From Armatimonadota bacterium (GTDB lineage Bacteria > Armatimonadota > Armatimonadia > Armatimonadales > Armatimonadaceae), in the NCBI GenBank assembly GCA_014380985.1, contig JACMIU010000530.1:1-6055 (forward strand): a DNA stretch of 6,055 nucleotides, in the 5' to 3' direction. Under the pieces are notes generated by a model. The model did not search any database and was not told where the DNA came from. It saw only the letters and a list, made by a program, of their open reading frames with translations. Shown in pieces: positions 1-4,650 of the stretch. Position 1 is the first letter of the stretch. Each line of letters starts with the position of its first letter. The position numbers and the translations under genes were made by a program.

Positions 1-166
1 CGATTTTTCCGCCCTTCTTTCGCACCTGTCCGAATACGGGGTAAACGGCATTGGGGAGATATTTGACGGCAACGAGCCGCACCGCCCTGACGGTTGTCCG
101 TGGCAAGCGTGGAGCGTGGCAGAAGTGTTGCGGGTATTGACGAACGAAAAGGGCGCGACCGGATAA
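1..166 (+). CDS. Amylo-alpha-1,6-glucosidase (glycogen debranching enzyme family), C-terminal end only
   Basis: Partial gene; its start lies before the window. The reading frame begins at base 2 and stops at TAA 164-166, giving about 54 residues. They include SEYGVNGIGEIFDG, then NEPHRPDGCPWQAWSVAEVLR. The pattern of G-x-I-x-E-I-F-D-G, then P-H-x-P-x-G-C, then Q-A-W-S-V-A-E-V-L-R is typical of the C-terminal end of the (alpha/alpha)6-barrel glucosidase domain of bacterial and archaeal glycogen-debranching enzymes (GDE_C type). These hydrolyse alpha-1,6 branch stubs in glycogen or maltodextrin in the cytoplasm. The catalytic acids lie upstream and cannot be checked. The gene converges on the tRNA-Glu gene, and its stop codon sits in the loop of the terminator hairpin of that tRNA. 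The family call is from remembered motif similarity, not a search. Confidence 0.82.
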   Translation, partial: DFSALLSHLSEYGVNGIGEIFDGNEPHRPDGCPWQAWSVAEVLRVLTNEKGATG

Positions 167-180
167 AACCAGTCACGCCC
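147..180 (-). terminator. Intrinsic terminator of the tRNA-Glu gene
   Basis: The arms 151-162 and 169-180 form a 12-bp stem around a 6-base loop (163-168). Read on the minus strand, the two imperfect positions become G-U wobble pairs, so the RNA stem is continuous. On the plus strand the same positions are C/A mismatches. The minus-strand transcript then runs into UUUU (147-150) followed by mixed sequence, so the U-tract is short. The plus-strand side has no T-run. The orientation therefore fits termination of the tRNA transcript, about 36 bases past the mature tRNA end. The hairpin overlaps the end of the debranching-enzyme gene and includes its stop codon. Confidence 0.7.
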
Positions 181-215
181 CGCTTCGATGTCGCAGAAAC
201 CGCGTTTCTACTGAA

Positions 216-289
216 TAGCCCGTAGGGGATTTGAACCCCTGATCTTCTCCGTGAAAGGGAGACGTCCTAGACCCCTAGACTAACGAGCC
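216..289 (-). tRNA. tRNA-Glu (anticodon UUC)
   Basis: The minus strand folds into a complete 74-base cloverleaf. The acceptor is GGCTCGT/ACGGGCT with discriminator A. The D-stem is GTCT/GGAC, with U13-G22 as a wobble. The anticodon stem is TCTCC/GGAGA with loop CTTTCAC, giving anticodon UUC (plus-strand 253-255). The T-arm is AGGGG TTCAAAT CCCCT. Sequence and loops match bacterial tRNA-Glu. CCA is not encoded and must be added after transcription. The acceptor stem has two wobble pairs, G1-U72 and U4-G69; a terminal G-U is uncommon. The 3' trailer contains a perfect 6-bp inverted repeat (195-200 with 204-209, 3-base loop) before the terminator. The gene has its own promoter upstream. Confidence 0.96.
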
Positions 290-361
290 ATACCTGCCTT
301 TTCGCCCTCTTTATCGCCCTGCTTCGCGTTGTGAGCGATTCGCACCGCGCAAAGCCTAACG

Positions 362-390
362 ATAGTACCGCACACAATCGTTGCTGTCAA
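362..390 (-). promoter_or_regulatory. Sigma70-type promoter for tRNA-Glu
   Basis: On the minus strand a perfect -35 box TTGACA (plus-strand 385-390) is followed after exactly 17 bases (368-384) by TACTAT (362-367), which matches four of six positions of TATAAT. The predicted start near 355 gives a 5' leader of about 65 bases before the mature tRNA. The consensus -35 box and ideal spacer fit a strong stable-RNA promoter. Its -35 end lies about 90 bases from the divergent ribonuclease D start. No equally good plus-strand promoter was seen in this interval. Confidence 0.75.
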
Positions 391-478
391 GAAACGGGCG
401 GCATTATTTTGCGCGGCATCGCTCCGGTAGACGGTTCAAGGCAGGAAAAGCGGTACGGGAGCGCGAACTACGACAATA

Positions 479-1732
479 ATGCAACGCACCTTTAGCCCGG
501 CAACAGCCACCGCCACAACGCCCGAAAATCAGTCTTTCCCCGCCACCGACTCTCTTTATGTCTCCGACTTTGCAAGCCTCGAAGCCCTCGCAAAGCGGCT
601 GGAACCCGCGCTTGCCGCCGACCCGCGCCTCGCGTTCGATACCGAGTTTATCCGTGAACGCACCTACAAGCCAGTGCTGGAAATCGTGCAGGTTGCCACG
701 TCCGACGGCTTTGTGGCGATCGTGGATGTTCCCGCCCTCGGCGGCGAGTGGGGGATTCTGCACTCCTTGTTTCTCGACACCGGCGTGGAGAAAATCCTCC
801 ATGCCGGAGGGCAGGACATGGAAATACTGACGATGGTGTTAGGCGAAACCCCCGCGCCGGTATTCGACACGCAGGTCGCCGCCGCATTCGCCGGGTACTC
901 GCTCCAGACTGGCTACGGTGCGCTGGTTCAAGCGGTGCTTCAGGTGCGCCTCGCCAAAGACGAAGGGTTCGCCGATTGGTCGCGCCGCCCGCTCACCCCC
1001 GCGATGCGCGAATACGCCGAAAACGACGTGCGTTATCTGCACGCCTTGCACGACAAACTAACCGAACTGCTCGCAAGGCGCGGGCGCACCGCGTGGGCAA
1101 CCGAGCAAATGAATCGCTCCCTGCTCGCCGGAACCACCGAATTGCCGCCGACCGAACTATGGCGAAAAGTTGGCGGTAAGAACGTACTCGACCGGCGCGG
1201 GCTTGCCGTTTTGCGCGAACTCGCCGCGTGGCGCGACGCCGAAGCGATGCGCCGCGATAAGCCGCGCCGCTCCGTGGTCAAGGACGATTTTCTGATTGAG
1301 ATTGCCCGCCGCGCCGCCAGCGACACCGCCTCGATTCTGGGACTGCGCTCCGCCCCGCAAAACTTAGGCGAGAAAAACGCGCAAACAATCGCCGAGGTGG
1401 TCAAGCGCGGCGTCGCCATCCCCTCCGATGACCGTCCCGAAACCGAATCGGCGCAGCCGTTAGACGAACAGGGTGCGGTGCTTCAGGAAATGCTCAACAC
1501 CGTGGTGCGACTGCGGGCGACCGAGGAAAATCTGCCGCCGTCGCTTCTCGCGTCGGGCGACGATTTGCGTACCCTCGCCGCCGAACGCGGTTCCCCCGAT
1601 TTTGACGGCGCGTTATTTCGCGGTTGGCGTGGCGAACTCGTCGGCGAACCGCTCCGCGCCCTTTTGGAGGGGCGACTTTCCATCGGCTACGACGTGAAAA
1701 AACGGCGCGTCGTTCTACAAACCGATAAATAG
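479..1732 (+). CDS. rnd: Ribonuclease D (DEDDy 3'-5' exoribonuclease with HRDC domain)
   Basis: This 417-residue cytoplasmic 3'-5' exoribonuclease trims the 3' ends of tRNA precursors and other stable RNAs. The exonuclease domain covers about residues 25-205. Exo I is DTEF (D54, E56). Exo II is HAGGQDME (D113). The Y-x3-D Exo III motif is YAEND (Y179, D183), so all DEDDy catalytic residues are present. The family segment ADWSRRPLT precedes Exo III. An HRDC nucleic-acid-binding domain follows at about 228-310, and a C-terminal helical domain containing RGWRGELVGE fills about 330-417, as in full-length RNase D. The first 24 residues are Thr/Ala-rich and look unstructured. The ATG at 479 has no good Shine-Dalgarno; GGGAG at 457-461 is 17 bases away. 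No other in-frame ATG, GTG or TTG was seen near it. The gene is divergent from a tRNA gene, a plausible substrate, though the pairing may be coincidental. Confidence 0.95.
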   Translation: MQRTFSPATATATTPENQSFPATDSLYVSDFASLEALAKRLEPALAADPRLAFDTEFIRERTYKPVLEIVQVATSDGFVAIVDVPALGGEWGILHSLFLDTGVEKILHAGGQDMEILTMVLGETPAPVFDTQVAAAFAGYSLQTGYGALVQAVLQVRLAKDEGFADWSRRPLTPAMREYAENDVRYLHALHDKLTELLARRGRTAWATEQMNRSLLAGTTELPPTELWRKVGGKNVLDRRGLAVLRELAAWRDAEAMRRDKPRRSVVKDDFLIEIARRAASDTASILGLRSAPQNLGEKNAQTIAEVVKRGVAIPSDDRPETESAQPLDEQGAVLQEMLNTVVRLRATEENLPPSLLASGDDLRTLAAERGSPDFDGALFRGWRGELVGEPLRALLEGRLSIGYDVKKRRVVLQTDK

Positions 1733-1793
1733 GCTCCGTACAAACCGTGAGCGGAACCGTCGTGGCATAGAAAATGCAGACAATAGCGGGACA

Positions 1794-1836
1794 GGTATCC
1801 GGTTCGCAAGATGCGAAGCTAATACCCCTTATTTTT
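1794..1836 (+). terminator. Possible terminator or structured RNA after rnd
   Basis: A two-part stem-loop. The inner hairpin pairs TTCGCA (1803-1808) perfectly with TGCGAA (1812-1817) over a 3-base AGA loop. The outer arms GGTAT (1794-1798) and ATACC (1822-1826) also pair, separated from the inner stem by a mostly unpaired internal loop. The sequence then runs CCTTATTTTT (1827-1836), which ends in five Ts. It lies about 60 bases past the rnd stop and upstream of the coiled-coil gene, so a rho-independent terminator for rnd is the simplest reading. The internal loop and interrupted T-run make it weaker than the terminator at 4604-4641. A leader RNA element for the next operon is the alternative. 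It fits no riboswitch consensus I know. Confidence 0.4.
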
Positions 1837-1850
1837 ACCGATACGTTCCG

Positions 1851-3491
1851 ATGCGCGAACCCCCGACCATTGTAGGGAAAAGGGACACGCCATCTACCCA
1901 AAATGGCTCTGTCGGCAAAGCAATGCAAGAGAAAATGAAAGAAGCGACTTTGTTTCGGGACAGGCGGTTTGGATTATCCGTGAGTCGATTACGCGAACGT
2001 ATTCACCGCAAAGACATTCCTGTTGCCGCAATCGCTTTGAGAAATACAACTGTGACCACTCACCCCACCAAAAGTGTTGAAACTGTTTCTACCATAGAAA
2101 AAATCGTTGCCGTGCTAAACAGCACGGAACTGGAGAAATCGTGGCGCGAAGCCCTCGCCGCATGGGAAGATTCCTCGCCGTCACAACGCGCCGATTGTCG
2201 CTCGTTCATTGTGAATCTGCGCGACAACTTCGTTCGCGTTTTGCGCGATGTGGATGATCCCGCCGAGCAGGAAACCGTTGCCGCTTTGTTTTATACGCAG
2301 GCGAAAGCGCAGTGGATTTTAATCAATACGCAGTCGGGATACCAACTCAGTAGCGGGCGAATGGACGGCTCGCTTTTCTGCCGCGCCGGAATGCTTTCCG
2401 CGCTTCTGGGGGCAATGGAACCGCTTTTGCGTGTATCTGACCTGACGCGCATCACCAATTTCCTTGCCGAACCCACGGAAGACAGCCAGCAAGAGCAACA
2501 CGACGCGGCGATGCTTTCCGAACTGCTCGGAGCCGATGTGCAAGCCACCGAACCGCTCGCCGACGGCACTTTCACCGGGCAAGTCATGGTGGACGCCGCC
2601 GCGCTCGAAAACCGGTTGCGCTTTCTTGTCACGCTCAGCGAGGAGAATAAGCGCGAATGGCACGAACTGCAAGACGATTTAGGCGTGTCCGCCCGCGAGG
2701 AAATCGTTCCCTTGTTCGAGACGCTCAAGCACTCGACGGCGGGGGAACCGGCAGAAGGCGACGCGGCGATCGCTCACGCCGCCCGCTCCGAATGGGCGGA
2801 ACGGCGCGAATTGCAACTGCGTTCCCTGCGAAAAGAAGTTGGCATGATGCAAGCCGAAAGGGCGCAAATCGAACGGGAAACCGGGGCAACCAACGCCGAT
2901 GCGTTGGTTGCCGCTTGGCGCGAAGCAAAAAATAACGCGAATCAACTGACCGAAAAAATAGCGCAAGAGCAGACCAACTTATCCGCGGTGCGGGTCGAAT
3001 ACGGGGTCGCCGTCACCGGAGCGCAGATTATCGAGGAAATGCGCCGATTGTCCTCTGAACTCGCCGACACGCAAGCGCGTTACGCCGAACTGCGTACTCA
3101 AGCGGACTTTTTGGAACGCGAGTTTGGCACGTTTCATGCACAACAGATGGTGGACGCCGTTCGCCAGTTACGCGACCAGATTACCAAACTCATGGCGACG
3201 CAAGAGCGCGAAAACGCCCATCGTGCCGCACTCGCGCAGGAGTTTGGTGCGGCGGACACGCCGACTATTATTGAACGCGGGCGCGAAATGCGCGATCAAT
3301 TAGCCGCCGTGAGCCGCGAAATCGTCACGCTTCGTGCGGAACGCTATGTTCTACAAAACGAACTCGGAGCATCCGATGCCCGCGAAATCGTTGCCCGCAT
3401 ACAAGCACTGGAAAAAGAGGTCGCCGGGTTCCGAGAAATGGGCGAACTGCTCGGCTCGATGGATGCGGCACTAAAGAATCTGAACCGATAA
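1851..3491 (+). CDS. Long coiled-coil protein with 40-residue repeats, first gene of the PYP operon
   Basis: I do not recognise a named family. The longest form is 546 residues, soluble, with no signal peptide or membrane segment. From about residue 75 to 275 it looks helical and globular, of unknown fold. From about 315 to the end it is rich in Glu, Arg, Ala and Gln and strongly coiled-coil. That half carries Glu-hydrophobic-Gly units with the Gly at residues 345, 385, 426, 466 and 506, 40 or 41 residues apart, plus a looser one at 278. The next gene has the same repeat. The start is uncertain. ATG 1851 and ATG 1923 have no clear ribosome-binding site, and residues 1-67 look unlike the rest. 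GTG 2052 (residue 68) has GAGA at 2039-2042, nine bases upstream, and is a serious alternative. The gene ends in tandem TAA codons, 24 bases before the next start. A scaffold or PYP partner role is inferred from context only. Confidence 0.8.
   Translation: MREPPTIVGKRDTPSTQNGSVGKAMQEKMKEATLFRDRRFGLSVSRLRERIHRKDIPVAAIALRNTTVTTHPTKSVETVSTIEKIVAVLNSTELEKSWREALAAWEDSSPSQRADCRSFIVNLRDNFVRVLRDVDDPAEQETVAALFYTQAKAQWILINTQSGYQLSSGRMDGSLFCRAGMLSALLGAMEPLLRVSDLTRITNFLAEPTEDSQQEQHDAAMLSELLGADVQATEPLADGTFTGQVMVDAAALENRLRFLVTLSEENKREWHELQDDLGVSAREEIVPLFETLKHSTAGEPAEGDAAIAHAARSEWAERRELQLRSLRKEVGMMQAERAQIERETGATNADALVAAWREAKNNANQLTEKIAQEQTNLSAVRVEYGVAVTGAQIIEEMRRLSSELADTQARYAELRTQADFLEREFGTFHAQQMVDAVRQLRDQITKLMATQERENAHRAALAQEFGAADTPTIIERGREMRDQLAAVSREIVTLRAERYVLQNELGASDAREIVARIQALEKEVAGFREMGELLGSMDAALKNLNR
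2877..3425 (+). repeat. Five tandem 40-residue coiled-coil repeats (protein level)
   Basis: Five units lie in register within the coiled-coil protein. Their signature segments are ETGATNADALVAA, EYGVAVTGAQIIEE, EFGTFHAQQMVDA, EFGAADTPTIIER and ELGASDAREIVAR. The Gly-to-Gly spacing is 40, 41, 40 and 40 residues. The shared pattern is E-hydrophobic-Gly, five to seven mixed residues, two hydrophobic residues (often I-V or I-I), then a charged helix ending near R-x-L or R-x-M. The nucleotide sequence has diverged, so the duplication is old. The regular Gly would interrupt a continuous coiled coil at each unit. Confidence 0.75.
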
Positions 3492-3515
3492 TAACCCAAC
3501 CACAGGAAAAACACC

Positions 3516-4193
3516 ATGTTCAACATCGCATTTGGCGGCAAGACCCGCGAACTACAGGAGCAACTGACCGCTCTGCAAACCGAAATCAGCCCCTACCGCG
3601 TTGACCGCGAACGGTTACGCAAAGAAATCGGCGTCGAACGCGCCGCCGATATTATTTCCCTCGTGCGCGACTTGGAAACCAAAGTCGCCGAATATGCGCC
3701 CGCCGAGCAAGCCGAGGAAGACGAAAATCCGCTCGCCGGTCTGTCCGACCCGAAACAGATTCTGCTCAAGATTCGCCAGTTCACCGGCAAAATCGAATCG
3801 CTGAACGGAACCGTCGGTAGCATGGAAGAGCAACTTGCCTCCATGTATGAAGACAAAGAACGGTTGGAGCGCGAAATTGGCGCGTCCGAAGTCGAGGACG
3901 TTTTGGAAGCGTTCCGGCAATTGCAAACCACCATCGGTTCGATGGAATCGCAATTGATGACCATGTATGCCGGACGCGAACATTTGGAAGTCGAACTCGG
4001 CGACTCCGACCCGCGCCGCGTCGTCCACCGCTTCAAAACCATCGCTCAATTGATGCGCGGCATGGAGCAGGAACTCGGTAACACGGTTTTTGAGAACCTT
4101 TCCCCAAGCAATGGCGTTGGTGTAGGTACGCCCGTATACGAACCGGTATTGTCCGGTACAAATGGTGTTCATGCTGGACAGGAAAATAACTAA
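3516..4193 (+). CDS. Short coiled-coil protein with the same 40-residue repeat, second gene of the PYP operon
   Basis: A 225-residue protein of no family I can name. It is soluble, with no signal peptide or membrane segment. Residues 10-60 and 80-188 are predicted coiled coil by their heptad-like hydrophobic spacing. An acidic linker (AEQAEEDE) falls at about 63-70, and a Gly/Asn/Pro-rich tail, probably disordered, fills 190-225. Repeat units have their Gly at 39, 75, 122 and 162. The last two sit in near-copies that begin GSMEEQLASMYEDKERLE and GSMESQLMTMYAGREHLE, exactly 40 residues apart. The unit matches that of the preceding gene, so the two are probably paralogous in part. The start ATG 3516 has AGGA at 3504-3507, eight bases upstream. 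The stop is only two bases before the PYP start, implying co-transcription and likely translational coupling. A partner or scaffold for PYP is the natural hypothesis; nothing in the protein shows an enzymatic site. Confidence 0.88.
   Translation: MFNIAFGGKTRELQEQLTALQTEISPYRVDRERLRKEIGVERAADIISLVRDLETKVAEYAPAEQAEEDENPLAGLSDPKQILLKIRQFTGKIESLNGTVGSMEEQLASMYEDKERLEREIGASEVEDVLEAFRQLQTTIGSMESQLMTMYAGREHLEVELGDSDPRRVVHRFKTIAQLMRGMEQELGNTVFENLSPSNGVGVGTPVYEPVLSGTNGVHAGQENN
3606..4049 (+). repeat. Four 40-residue-type repeats in the short coiled-coil protein (protein level)
   Basis: The unit signatures are EIGVERAADIISLVRDLE, then GLSDPKQILLKIRQF (degenerate, lacking the Glu before Gly), EIGASEVEDVLEAFRQLQ and ELGDSDPRRVVHRFKTI. 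The Gly-to-Gly spacings are 36, 47 and 40 residues. The last two units, beginning at 3816 and 3936, are clear duplicates that extend 25 residues before the Gly and share the words GSME, QL and MY. They follow the same consensus as the upstream gene: L-x-x-E-hydrophobic-Gly-x-S-D, then a paired hydrophobic and R-x-L. Confidence 0.7.
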
Positions 4194-4195
4194 TC

Positions 4196-4576
4196 ATGAG
4201 TTTCATTACCCCCGAACAATTACGCGATTTGCCGCACATGAGCAAGTCCGAAGTGGACGCTTTGCCGTTCGGTTGTGTGCGTGTGGACGACTCCGGCACG
4301 GTTCAACTGTACAACAAGTACGAGTCCGAACTTGCCAATGTCGCTCCGGCGGACGCTATCGGCAAGAACTTCTTCCGCGAACTCGCCCCGTGCACCAACA
4401 ACCGCTTGGTGTTCGGGCGATTCAAGGACGGCGTTTCAGCGGGCAGTTTGAACGCCGAAGTGACGTATGCGTTTACCTATAAAATGCGCCCGACCCTTGT
4501 CAATATCCATCTATACCGCGACGCCGGGACGAAAACGAACTGGGTGATGGTCAAACGGGTCGGGGCTTCCAAATAG
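4196..4576 (+). CDS. pyp: Photoactive yellow protein (PAS-fold blue-light receptor)
   Basis: A 126-residue single PAS domain aligning almost end to end with the 125-residue Halorhodospira halophila PYP, at a constant offset of three. Shared words are LPFG (LAFG in that protein), LYN, IGKNFF, APCT, FKDGV, SAGSLN and WVMVKRV. The chromophore cysteine is C66 (C69 there). Y39 and E43, which hydrogen-bond the phenolate, match Y42 and E46. Y91, F93, Y95 and M97 match Y94, F96, Y98 and M100; M100 speeds thermal recovery. Two pocket residues differ: A47 replaces T50 and V49 replaces R52. PYP binds p-coumarate as a thioester and isomerises in blue light. The protein should be cytoplasmic and photoactive. 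There is no fused output domain, so a separate partner is expected. ATG 4196 has AGGA at 4180-4183, within the end of the preceding gene. Confidence 0.95.
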   Translation: MSFITPEQLRDLPHMSKSEVDALPFGCVRVDDSGTVQLYNKYESELANVAPADAIGKNFFRELAPCTNNRLVFGRFKDGVSAGSLNAEVTYAFTYKMRPTLVNIHLYRDAGTKTNWVMVKRVGASK

Positions 4577-4603
4577 CCTACTGCCATACCACGGAGGAAG
4601 AAA

Positions 4604-4641
4604 GCGCAAGCGTCGGTCATTTCGACGCCCGCGCTTTTTTT
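4604..4641 (+). terminator. Strong intrinsic terminator after pyp
   Basis: The stem pairs GCGC (4604-4607) with GCGC (4631-4634) and GCGTCG (4610-4615) with CGACGC (4623-4628). A 2x2 AA/CC internal loop separates them, and the apical loop is 7 bases (4616-4622). Seven Ts follow (4635-4641). AAA at 4601-4603 can extend the stem into the T-run. It starts 28 bases after the pyp stop and ends only nine bases before the TTG used as the ligase start. It should therefore end most transcripts of the three-gene PYP operon and lower expression of the ligase gene. Confidence 0.88.
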
Positions 4642-4650
4642 CGTTTCCGC

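Noticed and set aside
404..802. 132-codon open frame on the minus strand over the start of rnd
   Set aside because: It overlaps well-supported RNase D coding sequence including Exo I, shows no motif, and is explained by GC-rich codon bias opening the opposite strand.
1787..1826. Candidate c-di-GMP-I riboswitch, because of CGCAAG and GCGAAGC near paired arms
   Set aside because: The conserved GCACAGGGCAAACC and GACGCAAAGCC segments are not present; a plain stem-loop followed by Ts explains it better.
1872..1879. GTAGGGAA, resembling the 3' end of a TPP riboswitch
   Set aside because: The CUGAGA and CCUGAUC-type core segments and pairing partners are absent, and the neighbouring genes have no link to thiamine.
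1494..1928. 144-codon minus-strand open frame spanning the end of rnd and the intergenic region
   Set aside because: Arg-rich shadow with no domain and no ribosome-binding site, mostly antisense to the conserved RNase D C-terminus.
2766..2773. GCGATCGC, the cyanobacterial HIP1 palindrome
   Set aside because: I saw a single copy in 6 kb. HIP1-rich cyanobacterial genomes carry many, so it says nothing about the host.
3615..4172. 185-codon open frame on the minus strand opposite the short coiled-coil gene
   Set aside because: The plus-strand gene has a ribosome-binding site, clear repeats and tight operon spacing. The antisense frame has low-complexity Phe/Gly-rich content that mirrors Glu/Lys-rich codons, and no recognisable motif.
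4497..4517. TTGTCA with TATACC inside pyp as a promoter for the ligase
   Set aside because: The boxes are only nine bases apart, too close for sigma70, and at the proper distance the sequence is GACGCC.
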